Assembly: GCF_004664715.2 (NCBI RefSeq)
Contig: NC_051063.1
Location: 116,174,829-116,238,828 of the forward strand
DNA length: 64,000 bases
Source of the DNA: Peromyscus leucopus
Lineage: Eukaryota > Chordata > Mammalia > Rodentia > Cricetidae
Direction: 5' to 3'
This document shows positions 38,026 to 46,655 of this stretch, one piece after another (position 1 is the first letter of the stretch; the number at the start of each line of letters is the position of its first letter). The translations under genes and the position numbers were made by a program. Below the pieces are notes generated by a model, which ran no database searches, had not been told where the DNA came from, and was given only the letters and a program-made list of their open reading frames with translations.

Positions 38026-38382
38026 AATTCCTGTTATAGTTACTTTTCTTGTTTCTATGACAAACAAATGTATAGACAGAAGGGTATTTGGGCTCACAAT
38101 TTGAGGTCAGCATCTATCATAGTGGGAAGGTACAGCAGTGAGAGGTTGAGGCTACACATCATGTCAGCAATCAGGAAGCAGAGAATAGTGAACACTACTG
38201 TTGTGCTCACTTTCTGACTTTTATTCAGTCCAGAGCTCCACATCTATGGAATGGTTCTACTCAAACCTGGGTAGGTCCATTCTCATTTAAATCTTTCTGG
38301 AAGCACTCTCAAGGACACACTCAGAGGCATGTTTCCATGGTGGTCCTAAATTCCATCCAGTTGACAATGAAAGTTAAACACA
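38026..38382 (-). mobile_element. MaLR-type solo LTR
   Basis: The reverse of a rodent MaLR-like LTR: 'cttgtttctatgacaaacaa', 'gggtatttgggctcacaatt', 'tcaggaagcagagaatagtg' and 'atccagttgacaatgaaagt'. Confidence 0.65.
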
Positions 38383-38663
38383 ACACTTTCCGGAGTATTC
38401 CATTCAGTTATTATTCTACAAATGGATTAATTACATGTGAGTTCTGATGATCCAACAAGTTCTCAATAACTGACCACCACCAAGATTTCAACACATAAAC
38501 CTTTTGATGGATAATTCATACCCAAAACCAGCTGGGCCCAATCATGTGCCCAGTTACTTCACCTTCCTGGGCCTCATTAGATTTTCAATCTGGACATGAA
38601 GTGGTATGGCAAAGATGAGTAGAGTCCTATATATGGTGATCTCGGGACTTGTAGCTGTTGATT

Positions 38664-38671
38664 CCTCAGGA
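38664..38671 (+). repeat. Left 8-bp target duplication of URR1 (decayed)
   Basis: cctcagga versus ccctagga at 38900-38907, 6/8 identical. Eight bp is the duplication length of hAT transposons. Confidence 0.6.
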
Positions 38672-38899
38672 CAGTGGTTCTCAACCTGTGGGTCGTGACC
38701 CCTTTGGGGGTTCAAATGATCCTCTCATAGTAGGTCACATATCAAATATCCTTCATATCAGATATTTATATTACAATTCATAACAGTAACAAAATTATAG
38801 TTATGAAGTAGCAACGATATAATTTTATGGTTAGGAAATCAACATAACATGAGGAACTATATTAAAGTGTCACAGCATTAGGAAGGTTGAGGACCACTA
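38672..38899 (+). mobile_element. URR1-type hAT DNA transposon
   Basis: Starts 'cagtggttctcaacctgtgg', has 'gtcgtgacccctttgggggt', and ends '...aaggttgaggaccacta'. The terminal inverted repeats (cagtggttctcaacct and the reverse of aggttgaggaccact) are clear. It is a non-autonomous rodent hAT element with no coding capacity. Confidence 0.88.
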
Positions 38900-39076
38900 C
38901 CCTAGGAACTCCACATTCCTCAGCTAGGACAGATGAATAAAAGAGTCTTCCATGTATTTCAGATCCTTAGAAGGACTCTGATGGAGTCACTTTCAACATT
39001 CATGCTAGGAACTAAGGCCTACAAGAAGAGGAGTTGCCATATTTGGAGGTGGGAGAAACTAAGCATGACGGCTCCA

Positions 39077-39090
39077 CACAAAACAATTCC
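39077..39090 (+). repeat. Left target duplication of the L1 at 39091-40970
   Basis: cacaaaacaattcc matches cacaaaacaatttc at 40971-40984 in 13/14 positions. It abuts the T-rich L1 3' end. Confidence 0.75.
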
Positions 39091-40212
39091 TTTTTTTTCT
39101 CATCTGTAATTTCTTTTTTTTTATTAAGAGATTTTGTGTTCATTTTACATACCAACCACAGATTCCCCTGTCGTCCTTCCTCCCCCCCCCCCAGCATTCC
39201 CTTCCAACCCACCCTCCATTCCCACCTCCTCCAAGGCAAGGTCTCCCATGGTGAGTCAGCAAAGTCTGGTACATTCAGTTGAGGCAGGTCAAAGCCCCTC
39301 TTCCCTGCACCAAGGCTGCAGCACAAAGTGTCTCACCATAGGCACTAGGCTTCAAAAAGCCGGCTCATGCAATAGGGACAGGTTCCGATCCCACTGCCTG
39401 GGGGCCCCCTAAACAGTTCAAGCTAAACAACTGTCTCGCTTATCCAGAGGGCCTAGTCCAGTACCATGGGGGCTCCTCAGCTATTGGTCCACAGTTCATG
39501 TGTTTCCACTAATTTAGCTAGTTGTCTCTGTACTTTTTCTAGTCATGGTCTTGATATCCCTTGCTCATAGAATCCCTCCTCTCTCTCATAGATTGGCTCC
39601 TGGAGCTTTGCCTGGGACCTGGCCATCGATCTCTGCATCCGTTTCCATCAGTCACTGGATGAGGGTTATATGATGACAGTTAGGGTATTCAACCATCTGA
39701 TCACCAGAGTAGGCCAGCTCAGGCTCCACTATTGCCAGTAGTCTATGGTGGAGTCATCCTTGTGGATGCCTGGGAACCTCCCTAGCACTCTGTTTCTCCC
39801 TATTCCCATGGTGTCTTCATTTATCATGGTATCTCTTTCTCTTTTGCTCTTTTGTTCTCCCACTTTGTTCCCTTTCCCAGCTCGAACCTCCCACTCCCCT
39901 AAGCTCTCAGTCCCCTCCCTTGTCCTTCATTACCCTCCCCACTCCCAGTTTGCTCATGTAGATCTCACTCATATCTCCATTGCTGGGTGATCCATGTGTC
40001 CTTCCTATGGTCCTCTTTACTAGCTAGCCTCCCTGGAGCTGTGGGTTGCAGTCTGGTTGTCCTTTGCTTTATATCTAGTATCCACTTATGAGTGAGTACT
40101 TACCATGTTTGTCTTTTTGAGTCTGGGTTACCTCACTCAGGATGATATTTTCTAGTTCCATCCATTTGCCTGCAAATTTCATGATGAACGTAGTTGAGCA
40201 TGTATCCTTGTG
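39091..40212 (-). mobile_element. L1 retrotransposon, 3' segment (3' UTR and ORF2 end)
   Basis: T-rich tail at 39091-39130, then the 3' UTR in reverse to about 40074. The ORF2 stop is near 40075. The last ORF2 residues (MKFAGKWMELENIILSEV...) are readable up to about 40187. A further piece, 40188-40212, belongs to ORF2 about 130 bp upstream, so there is a small internal deletion near 40188. At about 40212 the sequence switches to plus-strand L1 5' UTR. Confidence 0.88.
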
Positions 40213-40600
40213 CCACTCCCCCAAGCCATTGGAGTCCCAGGGACTGGCCAGCTGCCCCTCCGCCCGCCTCCTGGCCAAGAAAACAGCCCCTTGTGACACT
40301 AGTGAAAACCAGAGTCACACCTGCACCAATTGGGAACAGGTAAGGCCCCATCTCTGGACTGGGCAGACCAGGTTCCTAGGCCCTAGGCCCTGGGGGCACA
40401 GCTTGTGCCCCTCCCCCAAGCCATTGGAGCCCCAGGAACCAGCCAGCTTCCTCTTTCCCTGCCCCCTCACTAAGAAAATGGCCCCCTGTGACACCAGGGA
40501 AAACCAGAGACATAAGCCCGCCCTGCACCAATTGGGAACAGAAAACAGGTCCCACCCTGCACCAATTGGGAATAGCTGCTCCCTGAGACACAGCCCACTG
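40211..40600 (+). repeat. Two tandem L1 promoter monomers (~195 bp period)
   Basis: 'tgccactcccccaagccatt' (40211) and 'tgcccctcccccaagccatt' (40406) begin two units. They share 'ggcc(a)agaaaa', 'gtgacac', 'gaaaaccagag' and 'ctgcaccaattgggaacag' in the same order. The second unit grades into further 'caccaattgggaa' copies. GC content is much higher than the surroundings. Confidence 0.75.
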
Positions 40601-40765
40601 GTGCCCATTGGACTAAGATCTGCTCCCTGAGACACAGAATCCATCAGCACAGATTGGACCAAGAGCCCGGATTAGACCAAGAGCTCCCATTAGACCAAGA
40701 GTGTCAATCGGACCAAAAGAGGCTCCCTCAGACACAGACAGCACTTAAACGGAGTGGAGGAAGAG

Positions 40766-40970
40766 ATGGATAGACGCCAGTGCAAAAATACAGTCAACAA
40801 CATAAAGACCAATATGGCACCATTAGAACCTAGTGGTGCTACATCAGCAAGACCTGAACATTCCCAAAGCAGAAGAAGCAGAAGAAATAGACCTTAAAAA
40901 TGACTTTAGAAGATGACAGAGGCCTTTAAAGAGGAAATGAAAACTACTCTTAAAGAATTCAAAGAAAAGG
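40766..40970 (+). pseudogene. L1 ORF1 N-terminal fragment
   Basis: An ATG at 40766 opens a frame with the typical start of rodent L1 ORF1 protein (MDRRQCKNTVNN..., then a NIKTNMAP block and a SARPEHP-like block). ORF1 protein is the RNA-binding chaperone of the L1 particle, and this part leads into its coiled coil. Frameshifts break the frame after about 35 codons. The later residues (EAFKEEMKTTLKEF-type) are in other frames. The RNA-recognition and C-terminal domains are missing. Confidence 0.75.
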
Positions 40971-40984
40971 CACAAAACAATTTC
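40971..40984 (+). repeat. Right target duplication of the L1 at 39091-40970
   Basis: 13/14 match to 39077-39090. Part of it might also be L1 ORF1 sequence, because this region of ORF1 is A-rich. Confidence 0.65.
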
Positions 40985-42505
40985 TATTCAAATGTTTTTA
41001 GGAAGAGACTGCTAACATGCCTGGCAGTAGGTATTTGTGAGTGACTGAGTGTATTTGTGGGTGTGTATTCTGTGTGAATACTGGAGCAAGGAAGAATTAG
41101 CACATCTCTGAACACCACCAAAGTAGTTTGTGCCTTTGCCTTGTAGATAGTTTGTCACAGAAATTACAATAAGCCAGATGTGACAACTGTGTAAGCTCTT
41201 TGTACAGATGAAAGAAGATTATTCCTCAGTTATATTTAGTCAGACTTCTCCATTTTATTTTCTATCCCTTCTCAGTATTCTAGTGGGTATTTCAAATCTG
41301 ATAATAATTCTGCTATGCTAGTGGAAGAACCTGGTCTCTTATAATTCTACCGAGAATGTTTTATTTAATACACGCAACTTTAAAATAACTTCAAAAGATT
41401 TGGTGCACAAGAAATGACATTAAAAAGAAGGCCTCACCTGAATTCCCCAAATACACACACCCCAAACCATGCAGGCCCTTCATTTCCTCATTGTAAAATA
41501 AGGTGCTTGCTCTCCCAAAGTCATTTATACAAGTCTACTGATACCTTTTAGATCTTTCACTTCAGAATGACAGTAGGCAATAAACTTTCATTTACTGTCA
41601 AAAAAAAAAAAAAAAAAGAGAGAACCATAAATTGTTATCTAATCCTAGAGACTCTAGGAAATATAAATTTGAACCAGGAATAGAAGATTAAGTAAACAAA
41701 TAAGAGTCTTGATGTTACCTGTCTTTGTTTATCTGACTAAAGCAGGGATGAGAAAAGTATTCTTTATTTTTGGGGGGGTCATTAATTTATATTGTTTAGA
41801 GAAAGAATGTGTCCAACAGAACAAAAATACATGTTGTTTTAGTCTCCACTAATAACAGAGAAGTGTGTAAATTCATGATTGCTTTTTGTTTGTTTGTTTG
41901 TTTGTATTATTCTTCAGCATTTAGAGTGGTTGAAACAAAAGATCAGCTTCTGTGGAAATGAAGACAGACAAATTTGACAACCTCAAGCTGATATAAAGAC
42001 ACACTATCCAGGGAATCCTGAGAGTGAAAAATGACAATCAAATCAAATTAGAAATCGATAACAAATGAGCCTTAAAATCCAAACATGGAAGTGTATCCAC
42101 TAGCTTGCATTTCTTTACGGTGTTTGTCAGCTACAAAATCTTGCTACAACATTAACTCTTTGTGAGAATTTTATGTTCTGCTGTGAGATGCACACATTAA
42201 CTACATCCTGGGTTAGTCTTCATCTGACCCCCTGCATACTGCTGCACAGAGAAGCTTCAGCCTTCTTCCTGTACTTAGGCTCTGAATGGAGGCTAAGGCT
42301 CTCAGACATCCCTAGGGATCATTTTTAGGCTCTTTGAGGTATATTATGAAGAGTTAGATTGTTTGCTTTCATTCCTAATTTTACCAGTTCCTTAGTGAGA
42401 CATTGGGACAGTCCATTAAACTTTCTGGACCTCTCTTAATTATTATAATGTGGCTTGCTATGATGATCAAATAAGGAAATTCTAAATGTAAAACATGTAT
42501 CACCT
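40985..42505. other. Unique DNA, no gene seen
   Basis: Contains an 18-base A run near 41600 and a (TTTG)n run near 41886. No coding signal. Confidence 0.5.
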
Positions 42506-42666
42506 TGTGATGGTTTGAGTGAGAATGACCCCATCAGCTCATATGTTTGAATGCTTAGTCACCAGGGAGTGGAACTGTTTGAAAGGATTAGGAGGTGTGG
42601 CCTTGGGGGAAGATGTATGTCACTGGGAGTGGTCTTTCAGGTTTCAAAAGCCTAATCCAGGCCCAG

Positions 42667-42730
<64 letters not shown>

Positions 42731-42882
42731 CATCAAAATATCAAAATGTAGCTCTCAGCTCCCTACCATGGTGATAATGTACTAAATCTCTAAAACTGTA
42801 AGCAAGCCCCCAATTTAAATGTTATGTTTTATAAAAGTTGTCTTGGTCATGGTGCCATAATAATAGAACAGTGACTAATACA
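42506..42882 (+). mobile_element. MaLR solo LTR (ORR1/MT type)
   Basis: Starts 'tgtgatggtttgagtgagaa', then 'gaaaggattaggaggtgtgg', and ends '...ttggtcatggtgcc...gtgactaataca'. The flanks cacct/cacca could be a 5-bp target duplication. A (CT)n microsatellite (42666-42728) has expanded inside. Confidence 0.85.
42666..42728. repeat. (CT)n microsatellite inside the MaLR LTR
   Basis: About 30 CT units with one ccc interruption near the start. Confidence 0.95.
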
Positions 42883-43322
42883 CACCACTTAGTACTCAGT
42901 AGATTTTAGCTTTTATGTGATCACCATCATACAGAATATGGACATTAGTTAATCATGCTATTGGGTGACTTGGATGTTTACTAGATATGCTGGTGGAAAG
43001 ACTCAGGAGAAGAGAGTAATTTATGAAAGCATTAATAAACAAAACATAATATCAACCTTTCTTCTAAAGACAGTATTAGTCCTACATGATGACTGCCTAG
43101 TGGGTCCTGGCATGCCTTAAGCTACTAGCATGGTTAACTGTGTTCTAGAGAGAGCTTCAGAAACTTTTAGTGAGACAGTTTGAGGATATGTTCTTCACTT
43201 ACCTTCACTCTGCAGGGAAAGCATGAGGACCGCTCTTGGCTGCTTAGGAAGTTTGCTCCTTTGGATCAGAGATAAAGCTTGATACTTCTGGGCCACATTA
43301 CCCTGGTGTTGTCCATCGTATT
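42883..43322. other. Unique DNA, no gene seen
   Basis: No repeat or coding signal recognised. Confidence 0.45.
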
Positions 43323-43668
43323 TGTCTTTGTTTTTATTGCTGTAAAGAAACACTATGACCATGGCAACTCTTATAAAGAAAACATTTAAGTAGGGTGGCT
43401 TGCTTAGAGTTCCATTATCATTATGAAAGGGAGCATGGCAGTATGCAGACAGTTGTGGTGCTGGAATAGCTGAGAGTCCTACATCTTACAGGCAACAGGA
43501 AGTCACCTAACACATTGCATGGTATCCTGAGCATAGGAATCCTCAAAGTTCACAGCCCCCACAGTGACACACTTCCTCCAACATGGCATCTCCACTCCAA
43601 CAAAGTTATACCTAATAGTGCCACTCCCTATGAGATTATAGGGCCAATTACATTCAAATTACCATAAT
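43323..43668 (-). mobile_element. MaLR solo LTR (MT type), reverse
   Basis: 'tattgctgtaaagaaacact', 'atgaccatggcaactcttat', 'acagtgacacacttcctcca' and 'taatagtgccactccctatg' are the MT-type LTR in reverse. Diverged from, but clearly homologous to, the partial copy at 46300-46517. Confidence 0.8.
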
Positions 43669-44005
43669 GCTTTTGAGTACTATGAGATTCTGGGTAGGAA
43701 AATGTACCTTTGATTTTTATACCTGAGTTGTCTACCAAATCCATCTTTCCCCCTTTTTGTCAACTGACACAATGTATCAGTAACAATAACTAAATTGTTT
43801 TGTTGCCTTCCAAGCTTTTGTTGCTTAACTGGACCGCAGAGTAAGGTAGAACATAGAGATGTTCAAGTTCCATTGTTTCAGACTGTGCATCTTTTGGACG
43901 ATTGTCTACATTTTCTCAAATGCAATTGTCTCACATATAACATTGGAATCAGAAAGCCTATTTCAATAGGGCTATAGTAACAACTTATGTTAGATTAAAA
44001 AATGG
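43669..44005. other. Unique DNA, no gene seen
   Basis: No repeat or coding signal recognised. Confidence 0.45.
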
Positions 44006-44496
44006 TGTATCATGAATCTTAAAAGGTCTTATTAATAAAAACAAACCTGAAGCCAGGTACTGGGGTCAACGCTGGAAGATCAGAGAAGCAGAACAAGCCA
44101 CAGCCACCTTGCCTTGCCAGTTCATGAGCTGATCCTATTTCCTCAGATTGGAAGCCTCTGAGTCCTCATCCAAACGGATCTCAGCTGAACTGTTTCTCAA
44201 AAGCCTGAAAGCTTAACCAGCTCTAGTTCCTGATTTTCATGCCTTATATACCTTTCTGCTTCCTGCCACCACTTCCTGGGATTAAAGGTGTGAGTCACCA
44301 TGCCTAGCTGGTTCTAGTGTGGCTTTGAACTCACAGAGATATGGATGGATCTCTGCCTCCCAAGTGATAGGATTAAAGGCATGTGTGCCACCATTTTTTG
44401 GGCTTCTATGTCTATCTAGTGGCTGTTCTGTCCTCTGACCCCAGATAAGTTTATTAGGATGCATAGTATATTAGGGGACACAATATTATCACCACA
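44006..44496 (-). mobile_element. Retroviral 3' LTR (class-II-like), with B1-derived sequence
   Basis: On the minus strand it starts tgtggtgataatattg directly after a polypurine tract and ends near ...catgataca (44006). It has a TATA-like 'tatataaggcatg' and the R/U5 block '...tttttattaataagacc'. Blocks at 44278-44312 and 44320-44393 match reversed B1 sequence (gggattaaaggtgtgagtca; tgcctcccaagtgataggat), so B1 material seems part of this LTR family. Confidence 0.75.
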
Positions 44497-44510
44497 TTTC
44501 CCCTTTTTTG
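44497..44510 (-). promoter_or_regulatory. Polypurine tract of the minus-strand retroviral element
   Basis: Read on the minus strand: caaaaaaggggaaa, immediately upstream of the LTR start. In retroviruses this tract primes plus-strand DNA synthesis. It fixes the orientation of the element. Confidence 0.8.
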
Positions 44511-44782
44511 TCTAAAATAATAAAAAGTTACAGTCAAGAATTACATTAACAATGTCTAGTCCATTACCATTATACAGATTCAGACAAAAAAAAACCCCAA
44601 TATATATCTTAACAATGTCCAGTAACATTTGGTAAACTCAGAGAAAAAATTTCATTACTTATCCTATTTAAAACAAGTAGTTCCTTTTTAAAAGTAGATT
44701 CAATAATCTCCCTTTTTATCTTATTATAAAATGGTAAGAGTATTTGCTTAAAGAAGTAACAAGTTGATGACCAGAGGCCACA
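44511..44782 (-). mobile_element. Retroviral internal 3' remnant, non-coding
   Basis: AT-rich sequence between the polypurine tract and the inserted inverted LTR pair. No frame remains. Whether more of this element continues after 46156 cannot be decided by eye. Confidence 0.5.
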
Positions 44783-44788
44783 CAGATG
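44783..44788 (+). repeat. Left 6-bp target duplication (cagatg) of the inverted-LTR unit
   Basis: Matches 46151-46156, directly outside the second LTR. Confidence 0.85.
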
Positions 44789-45308
44789 TGTTGCTAGATT
44801 TTTCCTGCCTTGCCCACAGTCAGGACAAATCTTTGTCACCCGCCATTCCCACAGCCGCTCAGACCCAACCAAGTAAACACAGAGACTTATATTGCTTACA
44901 AACTGTATGGCCGTGGCAGGCTTCTTGCTAACTGTGCTTATAGCTTAAATTAGTCCATTTCCATAAATCTATACCTTGCCACGTGGCTGGTGGCTTACCG
45001 GCATCTTCACATGCTGCTGGTCATGGCGGCTGCTGCAGTGTCTCTTGCCTTCCTGTTCTTTTATATCTCCTCTCTGTTAGTCCTGCCTATACATCCTGCC
45101 TAGCCACGAGCCGAATCAGGTTTTATTTATTGATCAATCAGAAACAACTTGACATACAGACCATCCCCCAGCACAGCCAAGTGCAGACCATCTCAGACAC
45201 CTGCACTCAGGCCCATGGTCCTAATCATCCTCTATGTGGACCTGCTGAGGTAACGCCACAAAGAACCCAAGAAGGGCTCCCACAGGACATACAGAACATC
45301 CCACAGCA
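44789..45308 (-). mobile_element. LTR 1 of an inverted LTR pair, U5 outward
   Basis: 520 bp. On the minus strand it starts tgctgtgggatg at 45308 and ends ...aaaatctagcaaca at 44789. It differs from LTR 2 by four single-base length changes and no substitutions that I could find. Its U3 start faces inward, so the outer edge is the U5 end, opposite to a normal 5' LTR. It contains the polyadenylation-like 'aataaataaaacc' and a TATA-like 'agatataaaagaac'. Confidence 0.95.
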
Positions 45309-45634
45309 CTTATATATTAGAGGCTATGGATTTTTTGTTCCAGATTAAGATACATCAGGTATTGACCAGCCAAGACCCCCTGAAAGGTTCTCCGATGACA
45401 CCATGGCCCAGATGATTCCAACATCCAGAATCATTTCAAGGCAACTGGCTCAGACGATACAGTCTCACGGACTACTCCATGAACCTAAAATTTTCTTTGT
45501 GTCCCATAAGATACTGTGCCCCCTCCAGTAGGAAGTAGTAAGAGAAGCTACGCCCAAATTCCCAAATATACCAAGCTGCCTTTAAAGATGTGTAAAAGTT
45601 AAAACCTTCCTTTTTAAAAAAAGAAAAGGGGAAG
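45309..45634 (+). mobile_element. Retroviral internal segment between the inverted LTRs
   Basis: 326 bp. It ends in a polypurine tract that abuts LTR 2, so it is the 3' terminal internal region of the element that owns LTR 2. It has no long open frame and no primer-binding site. The edge next to LTR 1 (45309) has no recognisable retroviral border. Confidence 0.8.
45621..45634 (+). promoter_or_regulatory. Polypurine tract of LTR 2
   Basis: aagaaaaggggaag directly before tgctgtggg. This is the plus-strand primer site expected just upstream of a 3' LTR. Confidence 0.85.
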
Positions 45635-46150
45635 TGCTGTGGGATGTTCTGTATGTCCTGTGGGAGCCCTTCTTGGGTTCTTTGTGGCGTTACCCAGCAG
45701 GTCCACATAGAGGATGATTAGGACCATGGGCCTGAGTGCAGGTGTCTGAGATGGTCTGCACTTGGCTGTGCTGGGGGATGGTCTGTATGTCAAGTTGTTC
45801 TGATTGATCAATAAATAAAACCTGATCGGCTGTGGCTAGGCAGGATGTATAGGCAGGACTAACAGAGAGGAGATATAAAAGAACAGGAAGGCAAGAGACA
45901 CTGCAGCAGCCGCCATGACCAGCAGCATGTGAAGATGCCGGTAAGCCACCAGCCACGTGGCAAGGTATAGATTTATGGAAATGGACTAATTTAAGCTATA
46001 AGCACAGTTAGCAAGAAGCCTGCCACGGCCATACAGTTTGTAAGCAATATAAGTCTCTGTGTTTACTTGGTTGGGTCTGAGCGGCTGTGGGAATGGCGGG
46101 TGACAAAGATTTGTCCTGACTGTGGGCAAGGCAGGAAAAATCTAGCAACA
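45635..46150 (+). mobile_element. LTR 2 of an inverted LTR pair
   Basis: 516 bp, tgctgtgggatg...tctagcaaca, in the orientation of a normal 3' LTR. It is nearly identical to LTR 1 in reverse complement. Relative to the 392-bp family member at 55919-56310 it carries about 125 extra bp in U3 (about 45656-45780). That extra piece ends with a second, imperfect copy of the LTR start (gtgctgggggatggtctgta). Confidence 0.95.
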
Positions 46151-46156
46151 CAGATG
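46151..46156 (+). repeat. Right 6-bp target duplication (cagatg)
   Basis: Identical to 44783-44788. Confidence 0.85.
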
Positions 46157-46299
46157 CCCAGGATCTAGGCTGAAACCTTTAATCATATTGTATCTGAGAG
46201 CTCTACCACCATTGGGGCAATTTAAGTAGCCAGCACTGTCACCTGCGGCCAGGGTATTATCTGGGCCAGGGCTGCTGTTGATTTGGAGGATTCCTATGC

Positions 46300-46517
46300 T
46301 CAGGATACTGCCCAGTGTCTCAGTCCACTTCCTGTTGCCTGAAAGATGTAGGACTCTCAGTTACTCCAGCCTACTGCCATGCTCCTTTTCATAATGATAA
46401 TGGACTGAATGAACCTCTGAAACTGTAAGCAAGCCACCCCAGTTAAATGTTTTCTTTATAAGAGTCACCATGGTCATGGTGTCTCTTCACAGCAATAAAA
46501 ACCCCACCTAAGACAGA
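46300..46517 (+). mobile_element. MaLR LTR (MT type), 3' part
   Basis: 'atgataatggactgaatgaa', 'ctgtaagcaagccaccccag', 'ttataagagtcaccatggtc' and the end '...cccacctaagaca' are the MT-type LTR 3' half. The 5' half is missing. Confidence 0.8.
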
Positions 46518-46655
46518 GTTGGTACCAGGAACTGAGGCATTTCTGTGATAGGCCTGACCATGTTTTTGTTTGGAGTAATATAGACATTGGGAGTTTGGGT
46601 TAAGAAAGCAATGGAATGCTTTAAGTACTGCTTAATGGGCTATACTAGCAGGAGC
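46518..46655 (+). mobile_element. MaLR internal sequence
   Basis: 'gagttggtaccaggaactga', 'gtgataggcctgaccatgtt' and 'caatggaatgctttaagtac' follow the LTR as in MT/ORR1 internal regions. Non-coding here. Confidence 0.65.

Larger units (their letters stand above)
40211..40970 (+). mobile_element. L1 5' UTR and start of ORF1, inverted segment
   Basis: Plus-strand L1 5' end. Two tandem promoter-like units start at 40211 and 40406. A unique 5' UTR portion follows, with repeated 'ttggaccaagag'-type blocks to about 40765, then the first ~200 bp of ORF1. It is on the opposite strand to the 3' segment and ends at the right target duplication. Both features fit twin priming with loss of most of ORF1 and ORF2. 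Confidence 0.82.

Noticed and set aside
40211..40700. Spaced 'caccaattgggaa' and 'ttggaccaagag' repeats as a CRISPR-like array
   Set aside because: Spacing is irregular, units are about 195 bp and diverged, and the context is an L1 5' UTR in a mammalian genome.
44983..45956. Similar frames (starting MAGGLPASSHAAGH) in both inverted LTRs, and a related frame at 55915-56109, as a conserved small protein
   Set aside because: They are antisense to the LTR and are similar only because the LTRs are copies. Length and ends differ between copies, so no selection is evident.
44789..46150. Two independent solo LTRs that happened to land in opposite orientation
   Set aside because: Neither LTR has its own duplication (the inner flanks are cttata and gggaag). 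The outer flanks match each other, and a polypurine tract precedes LTR 2.
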